A stretch of DNA of 31,479 nt from Clostridia bacterium (GCA_024404655.1 JAKSPR010000002.1:1-31479), one strand, 5' to 3'; positions 7,472-15,431 are shown, counted from the first letter of the stretch. Notes: a model not told the origin generated them from the letters alone. A program made the numbers and translations.

Positions 7472-8923
7472 TAGGACACGGTTTAAGAATTCCTGCAGTT
7501 CTGCAAGGTGATCGGACAACATCGGGAGTTCCGCATCATTGGATTCTCTATACCGGATCAATTCAAAGGAAGCCGTCACAGGTTCTGTCCGGGGAGAAAA
7601 CCGGGTATCTCCTTTCACTTTTCCGGCGCGCTGGCGCGGGGTATCGGAGGATTCCACGGTTTCGCAGTGCTGCTCCATATACTGTGCATAAACAGCATAG
7701 GCATATTCATAGCGGGCACGGTCATCGGGGAGCGTCTGACAGTGCTTCTGATACGCTTTCAGCGAAGGCAGGGGTGATCCTGCATCCTTTTTGCGGATCA
7801 GGTTTTCATACTGATCGTCAAAGGGGCTTTCTGTTGTTTCTTTTTCTGCCTTTTCATATTTATGACCGAAAAAACCGGCAAGCTCATCCAGAAGCATTTT
7901 CCAGAATTCCCGGAATTTTTCACGCAGGGAGGGCGAGATCATATAAAGGAAAATGCCGAGAAACAGAATTGCAAGCACCAGAATGACCCAGTTGCCCGTA
8001 TGCGCATCGGATTTCATGATCTGCGAAATCTGCCCGCTCTCACCGCCCACACAATCCTCGACCTGATAGCCCTCTCCGTCAAAATTGATGAGCGCATAAC
8101 CGAGGACAAATTCCAACAGCAGGAAAACCACACGCACGATTTCATTGATGGTTGTAACGACGCACATGATGAGAGAAACCGCAAGGACGATAACGCCGGT
8201 ACTGTACAGCTTGGAAGCGTCATTGACATAGCTGACCCTGTTTTCATATTCCCGCGTCAGATTTTCCTGATTCAGAATCAATAAGAACAAAAGGACCGCG
8301 AAGAACAGCGCAATGACCTCCGTCACGGGGAACGGCCCGACATTCAGCGCTCCACCGAAGAAATTGATAAAAATCTGCGCAAAAATCAGAAATGCAGCAA
8401 TCTTGATGGAACGCTGGGAGATCAGTACCTCATACGGCATGAACCAGAAAAATGCGCCTGCTTCGATCATCGCCGCAGCACAGAGACCCAGCAGAACAGG
8501 TTCCGCGGAATCTCTTGTATAGATTTCCGCATACTGTTTCAGCAGTGAAAAGCCGAGACTGTGAGCGAACTGATAGACAAATACCGCCGCAATATGGACA
8601 GGGATCGCCTGCAGCGGCTTATACCGATGTTTCACGCTGTCCTCATATCCTGCATCCGTCTTCTGCCGTCGGATACGGAAAATCCGGCCCGTGAGCCACT
8701 GAAGCGCATATCCGCAAAGCGTACACAGAATAAAGAACAGGAGGATTGAAAGATGATGGGGCGATGCCTGAAAAGCAGTCAGGGAGATATAACAAGGATA
8801 ATGGCAGATAAAGAACGTATAGCATAAGACTGCTCCCGCTTTATACAGTGCCGAAAGATCCGTATTCCCCGCAAGCCAATGGGGAACGGAGTGTTTTCCG
8901 ATACTTTTGAAGGTCTTATTCAC
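7469..8923 (-). CDS. Polytopic membrane protein with DUF4129-like C-terminal tail (MoxR-1 cluster)
   Basis: Hydrophobic segments at about 27-51, 58-78, 105-128, 142-168, 172-197, 199-217, 240-259, 262-281 and 311-330 are followed by a soluble helical tail (332-484). Part of the tail, SLKAYQKHC to AQYMEQHC, has the tyrosine/arginine-rich helix pattern of DUF4129-like domains. Unlike the third gene of the second cluster at 23109, it has no transglutaminase domain. The start is GTG: an AGGTGAG ribosome site overlaps the DUF58 stop codon, giving likely translational coupling with 6 nt between the genes. I do not recognise a specific function; envelope-associated partner of the MoxR/DUF58 pair is the best contextual guess. 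It is the last gene of the operon. Confidence 0.7.
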   Translation of the reverse strand: MNKTFKSIGKHSVPHWLAGNTDLSALYKAGAVLCYTFFICHYPCYISLTAFQASPHHLSILLFFILCTLCGYALQWLTGRIFRIRRQKTDAGYEDSVKHRYKPLQAIPVHIAAVFVYQFAHSLGFSLLKQYAEIYTRDSAEPVLLGLCAAAMIEAGAFFWFMPYEVLISQRSIKIAAFLIFAQIFINFFGGALNVGPFPVTEVIALFFAVLLFLLILNQENLTREYENRVSYVNDASKLYSTGVIVLAVSLIMCVVTTINEIVRVVFLLLEFVLGYALINFDGEGYQVEDCVGGESGQISQIMKSDAHTGNWVILVLAILFLGIFLYMISPSLREKFREFWKMLLDELAGFFGHKYEKAEKETTESPFDDQYENLIRKKDAGSPLPSLKAYQKHCQTLPDDRARYEYAYAVYAQYMEQHCETVESSDTPRQRAGKVKGDTRFSPRTEPVTASFELIRYRESNDAELPMLSDHLAELQEFLNRVL

Positions 8924-8929
8924 TGCTGC

Positions 8930-10174
8930 TCACCTGCCTTTTTCGTGAAAAGATGCAAGATAATGGATTCTGATTTCTTCCGGGATATCGTCCATACTGC
9001 GGGTGCGGGACATGATATAATACGTGACTGCGACGCCCTGTGATTCCATATATCTGTGAAAACGGAGCATCCGCTCTGAAAAATAGGACGAAATCATGAT
9101 CAGGTTCACCCGACCGGGGTACTGCTCGGAAGCGGTATAGAGATACGGGTTTTCCATGATATGATCAAGGAAAACCTGCTCCGGCACGGAAATGATCTCC
9201 GGCAAGACGGCAAGCAGCCGTTCTGTGCGCAGGACATCCGTCCGGGTACGGCAGGTATCGCAGGCGGTGAGTTTCTTTCCTGTTTCATCTTCTGAAAGCG
9301 GATGCCATCCGGCTGCTTCGTATCCCTCTTTGGGCTTCTTTTCGCTTTGCAGGGTATTGCTGATCAGGCGGATCGGGATATGTTCATCCATTGCATGATA
9401 TAAGAGCGTCACGGCTGTGCTGATGCAGTCATCAATACTTTTCGGGTCGCTTGGTTTTTCCGGGTCTTGTTCTATGGGGCGGGACTGGGTATTGAGAATG
9501 ATGTTGAAACCTTTGGGAGAGGTCGGTTCCTCGATATTGACCATATATCCGGAATGAGCTGCGCTTGCCTTCCAGTTGATCCGCTTCATCGGATCGTCCG
9601 GGCGGTAATCACGGATGCCTGCGAACTGCATCGGATCGGTCATTCTGCTCGCCGGATCGGGGCTGGAACCGATGCCGCGGGACAGGATGAAATCGCGGTC
9701 AAGGTCATAAAGCCTTGGTAAGACAAGAAGATCACAGCCGGAAAAGCTTTCCAACGCTTCCGCTTGAATCGCCGTAGGGTTCAGCCCGAACAGGTCATTT
9801 GTGAGCAGTTTGCTATTGCCGATCCGATAGTTTCCGCGCCGTTCTCCTGTGATGCGGAAATGTCTTGTTACCTGCTGATAGCTTTGCAGAACATAAATTG
9901 ACTGAACATGCTGTTCCCTCTGTCCGCCGTTTTCGCCGTCGCGGAACTGAAAGTACAGTCCTTCTGGCAGTTCGGTATTGACTTTGATAAACGGCAGAGG
10001 TAGCAGCTTCTGATTGGCAAGTGCTTCGTAAATATCCACGGCTTCTCCTGCGCGCACCTCGGGCTTTCCGACCTTGATTTCATAAGAAAGACCTTTGGTC
10101 GTTTTCTTCCGATAAATCCTGCTTTGCAGAAAATAGAGCAGTACCACAGCAATGATGACGGAAAAATACATCAT
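8930..10174 (-). CDS. DUF58-domain protein (MoxR-1 cluster)
   Basis: This 414-residue protein has an N-terminal membrane segment (about 3-17) and a beta-rich region. The DUF58 signature is IRDYRPDDPMKRINWKASA at about 187-205, then VNIEEP. DUF58 proteins carry a degenerate von Willebrand A-like fold and nearly always accompany MoxR ATPases; their biochemical role is not settled. The proline-glycine-aspartate of the usual PGD motif is PDD here. A TC-x2-C-like pair (ACDTCRTRTD, around residue 310) is unusual for the family. GAGAGG lies about 8 nt before the tandem ATG ATG. It begins 12 nt after the MoxR stop and is followed 6 nt later by the membrane protein, so the three genes form one transcription unit. 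Confidence 0.87.
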   Translation of the reverse strand: MMYFSVIIAVVLLYFLQSRIYRKKTTKGLSYEIKVGKPEVRAGEAVDIYEALANQKLLPLPFIKVNTELPEGLYFQFRDGENGGQREQHVQSIYVLQSYQQVTRHFRITGERRGNYRIGNSKLLTNDLFGLNPTAIQAEALESFSGCDLLVLPRLYDLDRDFILSRGIGSSPDPASRMTDPMQFAGIRDYRPDDPMKRINWKASAAHSGYMVNIEEPTSPKGFNIILNTQSRPIEQDPEKPSDPKSIDDCISTAVTLLYHAMDEHIPIRLISNTLQSEKKPKEGYEAAGWHPLSEDETGKKLTACDTCRTRTDVLRTERLLAVLPEIISVPEQVFLDHIMENPYLYTASEQYPGRVNLIMISSYFSERMLRFHRYMESQGVAVTYYIMSRTRSMDDIPEEIRIHYLASFHEKGR

Positions 10175-10186
10175 GTCGGATACCTC

Positions 10187-11137
10187 TCATCCTTTGATCG
10201 GTGCCGGAATACCATGGAGAATCGTTTCGATCACGTTTTCTGCGGACTTGACAGAAGATGCGCTGCTTCTGACACGGACGATGATGCGATGGGCAAGAAC
10301 CGGGACCGCCGCTGCCTTGACATCATCCGGCAGAACATAATCTCTGCCCTGCATCGCAGCCCATGCCTGTGCAGCATGCGCAAGAGCCAGTGTTGCACGG
10401 GGAGAAGCACCCAAAACGATCTGATCATTGTCTCTTGTCGCTGTGACAATAGAAACGATATAGTTCTTGATACCCTGGGACAGATGCACATCGAGGACTG
10501 TCTTCTGGGCATTCAGTATTTCTTCCACTGTGCAGACAGGAGAAAGTGTATCAAGGGGCGATGCTTTCAGGTGTCCGTCGAGAAGTGATGTTTCCTGTTC
10601 GATGGGCGGGTAGCCAAGGGACAGACGCATGAAGAAACGGTCGATCTGTGCTTCCGGCAGCGGAAATGTTCCCTGAGATTCGATGGGATTCTCGGCAGCC
10701 ATGATAAAGAACGGTTTCGGCAGAATATGGGTTTCCCCGTCGATGGTCACCTGACCTTCCTGCATACATTCGAGCAGTGCTGATTGGGTACGCGGGGTCG
10801 CGCGGTTGATTTCATCGGCAATGATGACATTTGCAAAGATCGGTCCTTTGCGGAAAATAAAATCTCCGGCTTTCTGGTTATAATAGTTGATACCGGTGAT
10901 GTCGGAGGGCAGGAGGTCCGGGGTAAACTGGATGCGGGAAAAGCTGTCTACGTTTGTTTCAATGCTCTTTGACAGTGCTTTTGCAAGTGTGGTTTTTCCG
11001 GTGCCGGGAATATCCTCAAGCAGGATATGTCCGCCGCAGAAAAGTGCGCAGAGGATCAGATTGATCTTATCCTCTTTACCATAGATGACGGATGCGATGT
11101 TGTCTTTCAGAACTTTCGTGAGCTGCGTGATTTCCAT
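10187..11137 (-). CDS. MoxR-family AAA+ ATPase (cluster 1)
   Basis: In 316 residues it has Walker A GTGKTT (G45-T50 with K48), Walker B IIADEINRA with D108/E109, sensor-1 N150 in MAAENP, and the GASPRATLALA block typical of MoxR. MoxR proteins are chaperone-like AAA+ ATPases that act with von Willebrand A or DUF58 partners in assembling or activating membrane or envelope complexes. The client here is unknown. GGAGG lies 8 nt before the ATG. It is the first gene of the operon. I could not find a convincing promoter in the 255-nt leader, which instead carries several hairpins. A second copy of this gene type, also followed by DUF58, is at 26922. Confidence 0.93.
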   Translation of the reverse strand: MEITQLTKVLKDNIASVIYGKEDKINLILCALFCGGHILLEDIPGTGKTTLAKALSKSIETNVDSFSRIQFTPDLLPSDITGINYYNQKAGDFIFRKGPIFANVIIADEINRATPRTQSALLECMQEGQVTIDGETHILPKPFFIMAAENPIESQGTFPLPEAQIDRFFMRLSLGYPPIEQETSLLDGHLKASPLDTLSPVCTVEEILNAQKTVLDVHLSQGIKNYIVSIVTATRDNDQIVLGASPRATLALAHAAQAWAAMQGRDYVLPDDVKAAAVPVLAHRIIVRVRSSASSVKSAENVIETILHGIPAPIKG

Positions 11138-11246
11138 GAGAGTGCCTCCGTATGATTTATTTGTTTATGCTGAAACAGCATGAAACTTTGAATTTGTTGC
11201 AGTGGAACAACAATTCTTTGTGTTTTTTTATCTGCATGGCTTTGTT

Positions 11247-11346
11247 GAAAGGTGTACTTTTCCAACAGACATGCATATTTGCGTTGCAATGTTCTGCTGA
11301 CGTTTTTTTCGTGAGAAAAATCGGCTTACAAAAAAGTACACCTTTC
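11247..11346. repeat. Pair of inverted 15-bp repeats (REP-like) in the MoxR-1 leader
   Basis: GAAAGGTGTACTTTT at 11247-11261 recurs as its exact complement at 11332-11346, with 70 nt between. Each copy is itself bracketed by short complementary arms (GTTG/CAAC around the first, CTTACA/TGTAAG around the second). The 11138-11392 gap also has a small hairpin ATGCTG/CAGCAT (11167-11181). I see no credible gene in it. Confidence 0.6.
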
Positions 11347-11355
11347 TGTAAGCCG
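11316..11355 (-). terminator. Terminator after the exchanger gene
   Basis: On the minus strand CGGCTTACA (11347-11355) pairs with TGTAAGCCG (11322-11330) across a 16-nt loop, followed by ATTTTTC. The loop contains one copy of the inverted 15-bp repeat. Confidence 0.6.
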
Positions 11356-11392
11356 CAGATATAATCTTAAAATATATGAAAAGTTTTCTGTC

Positions 11393-12370
11393 TCACACCA
11401 CAAACTGGAAGATACAGAATGCCGCGTAAATGCACAGGAGCAGCACGCCCTGCCAGCGGTACAGTTTTCCCTTGATGAGGGAAGGAATCGTCAGAATTGC
11501 CATGACGCCGAGCATTACGGGCATATCGACGAGGAGGGATGCATTGATGCCCGCAATGGTTTTTTCAGCAGGAACATCAAAGGGAGCGAGGAGCGGAGAA
11601 ACGCCGCTGACAAGCACGATATTGAACAGGTTTGCGCCAATGACATTGCCCAGAGACAGGGCACCGTGACCTTTGATGAGGGACGTGATCGCAGTGACCA
11701 GTTCCGGCAGAGAAGTACCGAGGGCAACGAAGGTCAGGGCAATGACGGATTCCGGAACGCCGAGGGCTTCGGCAATCTTGGTACCGTTATCAACCAGAAG
11801 TCTTGCGCCGACGGCGATGAGAGCGGCACCGACCACAAGCAAAATCAGCGCTTTCGGCAGAGACAGATCCTTTGCGGCTTCGTCATCATCACCGACATCG
11901 GAAGATTCGGGGTTATTGAACGCCTGACGGATAATGATTATCATATAAACCACAAAAACAGCAAGCAGAACCGCCCCGATGATACGTCCGAAATTACCGA
12001 TAAAATAAGCGTTTGCCGCATACAGAGCAGCGGCGGAGAAGAAGAATATGACAGGTGTGATCAGCGATTTTTTCTGTACCGCGGTGGGGTGGACGGAGAT
12101 GGTAATCGCCGCAATCAGTGCGGTATTGCAGATAACAGAACCGATGGCGTTGCCGTAGGCAATTTCACCGTGACCGGAAAGCGCAGAGGTTGCGGAGACC
12201 ATGACTTCCGGCAGAGTTGTACCGATAGAGACGACCGTTGCGCCGATGAGCAGCTCCGGCAGATGGAAACGATGAGCAATGGAGCAGGCACCGTCGACGA
12301 ACCAGTCACCGCCCTTGATGAGCATGACAAGACCGACAACGAACAACAGAACAGGGATAAGCATTTCCAT
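11393..12370 (-). CDS. CaCA-family Na+/Ca2+-type (possibly Mn2+/Ca2+) exchanger
   Basis: Both alpha repeats of the Ca2+/cation antiporter superfamily are present: GATVVSIGTTLPE with E55 in the first half, and ALTFVALGTSLPE with E223 in the second. Each is followed by the GNAIGS or GNVIGAN half-motif. About ten hydrophobic segments surround an acidic loop (around 157-166, VGDDDE). The length (325 residues) is normal for bacterial YrbG-type exchangers. AAAGGA directly abuts the ATG at 12382, leaving no spacer, so I prefer the in-frame ATG at 12370; the difference is four residues. It begins 30 nt after mntP on the same strand and has no promoter of its own, so it should be under the same manganese riboswitch. 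That context suggests Mn2+ as well as Ca2+ export, which is inference. Confidence 0.88.
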   Translation of the reverse strand: MEMLIPVLLFVVGLVMLIKGGDWFVDGACSIAHRFHLPELLIGATVVSIGTTLPEVMVSATSALSGHGEIAYGNAIGSVICNTALIAAITISVHPTAVQKKSLITPVIFFFSAAALYAANAYFIGNFGRIIGAVLLAVFVVYMIIIIRQAFNNPESSDVGDDDEAAKDLSLPKALILLVVGAALIAVGARLLVDNGTKIAEALGVPESVIALTFVALGTSLPELVTAITSLIKGHGALSLGNVIGANLFNIVLVSGVSPLLAPFDVPAEKTIAGINASLLVDMPVMLGVMAILTIPSLIKGKLYRWQGVLLLCIYAAFCIFQFVV

Positions 12371-12400
12371 AATATCAAACATTCCTTTCTTTCGGGGAAA

Positions 12401-12991
12401 TCAGAGGATTACACCGCTGACAAAAATCTCAAATCCGATGGCAATGAGGATCAAACCACCGAGGATGGATGCTTTGCCGGCCAGATGGGTACCGAACCGT
12501 TTGCCGATGGCCATGCCTCCCATGCAAATGATGAAAGTCACAAGGGCGATGATCAGCGCACAGATCAGCGCGGACAGCCAGTCATAAGAGGCAATGGTGA
12601 ATCCGACGGACAGAGCGTCTATTGATGTGGCGACGCCCTGAATCAACAGTGCTCCGATGCCGAGAGCCGCTTTTTCGCCGCTTCCTTCCTCTCCGCCTTT
12701 GATGCCCTCGACCAGCATTTTGCCGCCGATATAGCCCAATAGCAACAGTGCTATCCACGGGATCATCTTCTGGAACGAAGAAAAGACCTGTACGATCGTA
12801 TGGACACAGATCCAGCCGGTCATGGGCATGATCGCCTGGAATGCCGCAAACACACCGGCGATGCCGCACATTTTGGCAAGCTTCATCTTCGGCTCGTTCA
12901 GACCGTTCGCAAGGGATACGGAAAACGCATCCATGGCAAGTCCTACGCCGAGGAGAACGCTGTTCACGATAAACAACAGATACGGTGACAT
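12401..12991 (-). CDS. mntP: Manganese efflux pump MntP
   Basis: This 196-residue protein has six hydrophobic segments and the duplicated MntP signature, LAMDAFSVSLANG (D21) in the first half and ATSIDALSVGFT (D125) in the second; these aspartates lie in the metal path in the known family. E. coli MntP is 188 residues. GGAGG sits about 7 nt before the ATG at 12991. The frame stays open to 13060 but that stretch runs through the terminator hairpin and is not coding. The gene exports Mn2+ across the cytoplasmic membrane when the cell is overloaded. A yybP-ykoY riboswitch precedes it, which independently supports the assignment. The exchanger gene follows on the same transcript. Confidence 0.95.
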   Translation of the reverse strand: MSPYLLFIVNSVLLGVGLAMDAFSVSLANGLNEPKMKLAKMCGIAGVFAAFQAIMPMTGWICVHTIVQVFSSFQKMIPWIALLLLGYIGGKMLVEGIKGGEEGSGEKAALGIGALLIQGVATSIDALSVGFTIASYDWLSALICALIIALVTFIICMGGMAIGKRFGTHLAGKASILGGLILIAIGFEIFVSGVIL

Positions 12992-13010
12992 AAGATACCT
13001 CCAAAGGATA

Positions 13011-13041
13011 GAAAAACTCCGGACGGATGTACCGCCCGGAG
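13011..13041 (-). terminator. Second terminator hairpin between riboswitch and mntP
   Basis: On the minus strand CTCCGGGCGG (13032-13041) pairs with CCGTCCGGAG (13017-13026) through 10 bp including one G-U, with a TACAT loop, then UUUUU. It ends only about 8 nt before the ribosome site of mntP. Confidence 0.82.
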
Positions 13042-13058
13042 ATATCATGTTCTGTTTC

Positions 13059-13109
13059 AAAAAAACATCATGTATCTTCCTGCGGACAACTGTCCCAGCA
13101 AATACATGA
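13059..13109 (-). terminator. Riboswitch-controlled terminator (expression platform)
   Basis: On the minus strand TCATGTAT (13102-13109) pairs with ATACATGA (13068-13075). Inside is a further GGACA/TGTCC hairpin supported by CTG/CAG, and a run of seven U follows at 13059-13065. The left arm is also the 3' strand of aptamer helix P1, so the two folds exclude each other. Confidence 0.82.
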
Positions 13110-13205
13110 GTCTCGCAATTTCAAGCAAGCCAGACCGTTTGTCACAGCCGAGGTTGTTGACTTGCTGTGCCGTATGCGGCACCTGCTACTCCCTCACGGG
13201 TTTGC
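13098..13205 (-). promoter_or_regulatory. yybP-ykoY manganese riboswitch aptamer
   Basis: Reading the minus strand, the conserved loop GGGAGTAGC (13185-13193) is followed by a GTGCCG/CGGCAC hairpin, then the GTCAACAACCTC segment (13150-13161), a GGTCTGGCTTGCTTGAAA arm, and the second conserved block GCGAGACTCATG (13105-13116). Helix P1 is formed by GCAAA..CGTGAG at the 5' end with CTCATG..TTTGC at the 3' end. The two conserved loops that create the Mn2+ site in characterised members are both present. It precedes mntP. Known members turn on export genes when Mn2+ is bound; the overlap of P1 with the terminator fits that sense. Confidence 0.9.
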
Positions 13206-13209
13206 AGTT

Positions 13210-13238
13210 ATTTTATCATATTTCCCGAAATTTGTCAA
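13210..13238 (-). promoter_or_regulatory. Promoter of the riboswitch-mntP-exchanger transcript
   Basis: On the minus strand TTGACA (13233-13238) and TAAAAT (13210-13215) are separated by 17 nt. Initiation falls within a few bases of the aptamer's 5' end. Confidence 0.88.
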
Positions 13239-13331
13239 GAAGGCCTCCCGAAAAACTTGGGTACCGTCTCTTAAAAAAAGATTTTTCTGCCAAAATTCAG
13301 GTGGAAGCAGCACCGTAACCCATTTACCCCC

Positions 13332-13360
13332 TTTACTTTTTTCCGGAAGTTTGGTATAAT
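13332..13360 (+). promoter_or_regulatory. Promoter for yihY-like gene
   Basis: TATAAT at 13355-13360 with TTTACT at 13332-13337 and a 17-nt spacer. The -35 is weak. Confidence 0.6.
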
Positions 13361-13397
13361 AGGAACGAACTTTTCATATACCAGAGGAAAAGCATTT

Positions 13398-14240
13398 TTG
13401 CAGAAGGAGGTATGCGGTACGACATTCAGACACAGACTTCAGAGAATTTATCACACCGGGGAAGAAGTCATCCGTACCTATCTTCATTTCAAAATCAGCC
13501 GGAGCGCTGCAGCACTCTCTTATTATCTTCTTATGGCGCTGTTCCCGCTGATCATGTGCGTTTCCATCATCGTATCCCAGTTCCGCCTGTCGGATTCCAA
13601 TATTCTGACCTTCATTGAGAGCTGGATCACCGACGACATCAGTACCTTCACATGGAAGAATACCGGTTCCGTCAGCTCCGCCGTGGTTGCCTTCATCATC
13701 GGCATGACCCTGCTTGTCACCTCTTCCAGCGGAGCGTTCCGCTGTCTGACTTATACAGCAGAGGAAATCACCGGAGAACGACGGTTCAAGGGGCTGTTCG
13801 GTACCGTTTTCAGTTATCTTTTCGCCTTTATCCTGTTCATGCTGGTCTACGCATCCATCTTTGTCACGACCCTGTGGCAGGTGCTCCTTGACCTTCTGGA
13901 TTCCTTTATCACCCTGCCGGCAGCAGCCTATCTGATCGGTAATCTGCGATATGTCATCATTTTCGCGGCGATCTTCTTTATCTGTTTCGTCCTGAATTTT
14001 CTCATGCAGCCGAAAGATGTCAACAAGCGCCGACTGATTCCCGGCACTCTGTTTACCTCCGTCGGATTCAGCGTCGCAACAGCCTATTTTTCCATGTTTA
14101 TCCGCGGAAGCGCACGGTATTCTCTTGTGTACGGTTCCCTTGCTTCCATCGTGCTTTTGATCCTCTGGCTGAATATGTGCGGCAACATTCTGATGATCGG
14201 CGTGATCATCAATTCCATCATCCACAGGCAGACCAAATAA
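13398..14240 (+). CDS. YihY/BrkB-family inner-membrane protein
   Basis: This 280-residue polytopic protein has the family hallmarks: a SRSAAALSYYLLMALFPL first membrane helix (about 34-51), five further helices, and the conserved C-terminal GSLASIVLLILWLNMCGNILMIG stretch (about 245-267). YihY proteins resemble a tRNA-processing enzyme only through a historical misnaming; their true role is unknown, though they are widespread. The start is uncertain. A TTG at 13398 with AGAGGA 9 nt upstream is the only conventional in-frame choice. The best ribosome sequence, AAGGAGG at 13403-13409, lies inside this frame and precedes an out-of-frame ATG at 13412. The following esterase gene begins 17 nt after the stop, so the two are probably co-transcribed. 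Confidence 0.85.
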   Translation: MQKEVCGTTFRHRLQRIYHTGEEVIRTYLHFKISRSAAALSYYLLMALFPLIMCVSIIVSQFRLSDSNILTFIESWITDDISTFTWKNTGSVSSAVVAFIIGMTLLVTSSSGAFRCLTYTAEEITGERRFKGLFGTVFSYLFAFILFMLVYASIFVTTLWQVLLDLLDSFITLPAAAYLIGNLRYVIIFAAIFFICFVLNFLMQPKDVNKRRLIPGTLFTSVGFSVATAYFSMFIRGSARYSLVYGSLASIVLLILWLNMCGNILMIGVIINSIIHRQTK

Positions 14241-14257
14241 AAAAGGAAGTGCTTTAT

Positions 14258-15283
14258 ATGCAGACCTTCATCCCAGCAAAAGACAATTCCTCTCCTGTCC
14301 GGGTTTTCGGCCTTGCTCCTTATGCGGACGGCGAAGGCTTTTCCAAATGCCACAAATCCATCCTTGATGCGGTTCCTACCCTGAAAGACCTCGGTCACCG
14401 CAGCTGCGGCGGACGGATCTGCTTCCGCACTGATGCGGATCATTTTACCCTGCGCATGACACTGGAGCGTGTCAGCGTAGATATCGGTATTGCCATTTTC
14501 GGCGCATCCTCTGCAGATGTCTATGAGGGTGATCGCACAAAAGCCCGGTTCTTGGGTTTACTTTACCCCACAACCAGCTATTCCGACACCCCTGCTGTCG
14601 TCGAGCGCACTTTCTACCGTGCTCTCCCCGGCATGCAGGATATCACCGTTGTTCTCCCCCGCAATGAAACGGTAACCGAATTCTCCGTTTCCGTGGAAGA
14701 TGGCTGCCGTGTTGAGGCTCCCACACCATACCGCAATCAGAAACCGGTCATTTTCTATGGTTCCTCCATCACAGAGGGCGGATGCCCCACCCGTGTCGGA
14801 TGCAATTATGTATCGCTCTTATCAAACCTTCTGAACATTGATATCCGCAATTACGGTTTCTCCGGCAACGCCAAAGGAGAACTTGCCTTTGCTGATTACA
14901 TCATCGCCCAGGACCCCTGCATCTTTGTTTACGACTACGACCATAACGCTCCGACACCGAAATGGCTTGAAGATACGCACGAGCCCTTTTTCAAGCGTAT
15001 CCGCGCAGCCCTGCCGGACCTTCCCATCATCATGATGTCCCGCCCGGATTTTACCCGGGACGAGGACGCCGCCGCGCGTCGTGCGATCATAAAGAAAACC
15101 TACGAAAACGCCGTCTCCGCAGGTGACAAGCTGGTGCGTTTCCTCGACGGCGGCGAATTTTTCCCGCCGGAGCTTGTCGACTATTGTTCCGTGGATAATG
15201 TCCACCCGAACGATATGGGCTTCCGCTGTATGGCAGACAAAGCCGCACCGGTTCTGGAAGAATTTGCAGCCTGGCTGAAATAA
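14258..15283 (+). CDS. SGNH/GDSL hydrolase with N-terminal GxDLY-type jelly roll
   Basis: This 341-residue two-domain enzyme has an N-terminal beta-sandwich (about 1-155) with GASSADVYEGD near 82-92, matching the GxDLY signature. The SGNH domain has nucleophile S170 in FYGSSITEGG, N204 in GFSGNAKGE, and D313/H316 in DNVHPND. The combination is the Lipase_GDSL_3 type, found in carbohydrate-linked esterases of Bacillota and Bacteroidota. Without a signal peptide it should be cytoplasmic. AAAGGAAG lies about 9 nt upstream of the ATG at 14258; the frame extends further upstream inside yihY but has no ribosome site there. It is one of three SGNH enzymes in the window and differs in architecture from both others. 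A terminator follows. The substrate is unknown. Confidence 0.88.
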   Translation: MQTFIPAKDNSSPVRVFGLAPYADGEGFSKCHKSILDAVPTLKDLGHRSCGGRICFRTDADHFTLRMTLERVSVDIGIAIFGASSADVYEGDRTKARFLGLLYPTTSYSDTPAVVERTFYRALPGMQDITVVLPRNETVTEFSVSVEDGCRVEAPTPYRNQKPVIFYGSSITEGGCPTRVGCNYVSLLSNLLNIDIRNYGFSGNAKGELAFADYIIAQDPCIFVYDYDHNAPTPKWLEDTHEPFFKRIRAALPDLPIIMMSRPDFTRDEDAAARRAIIKKTYENAVSAGDKLVRFLDGGEFFPPELVDYCSVDNVHPNDMGFRCMADKAAPVLEEFAAWLK

Positions 15284-15297
15284 CGACACTGTTCATC

Positions 15298-15334
15298 ATC
15301 CTCCGTCCGCATCCGGATGGGGGATTTTTCTTTT
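15298..15334 (+). terminator. Terminator after the GxDLY-type esterase
   Basis: ATCCTCCGTCC (15298-15308) pairs with GGATGGGGGAT (15315-15325) through 11 pairs including two G-U, with a 6-nt loop, then TTTTTCTTTTC. Confidence 0.82.
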
Positions 15335-15431
15335 CATCGGACTTTTTTCTGCATATATGGTCTGTGCCGTTCACACTGCCGGGTTCACGGCTTTATATAA
15401 AAATAATATGATTCTTTGTATATTATTTTGT

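Noticed and set aside
11152..11364. Small plus-strand open frame of 70 codons in the MoxR-1 leader
   Set aside because: No ribosome site, and it is composed largely of the inverted repeats and hairpins.
12992..13060. Longer MntP with 23 extra N-terminal residues
   Set aside because: The extra codons run through the second terminator hairpin, and the GGAGG site serves the ATG at 12991.
13412..13618. 68-codon frame starting at the ATG after AAGGAGG
   Set aside because: The ATG is only 2 nt from the ribosome site and the translation lacks any hydrophobic or domain pattern, while the overlapping frame is a clear YihY protein.
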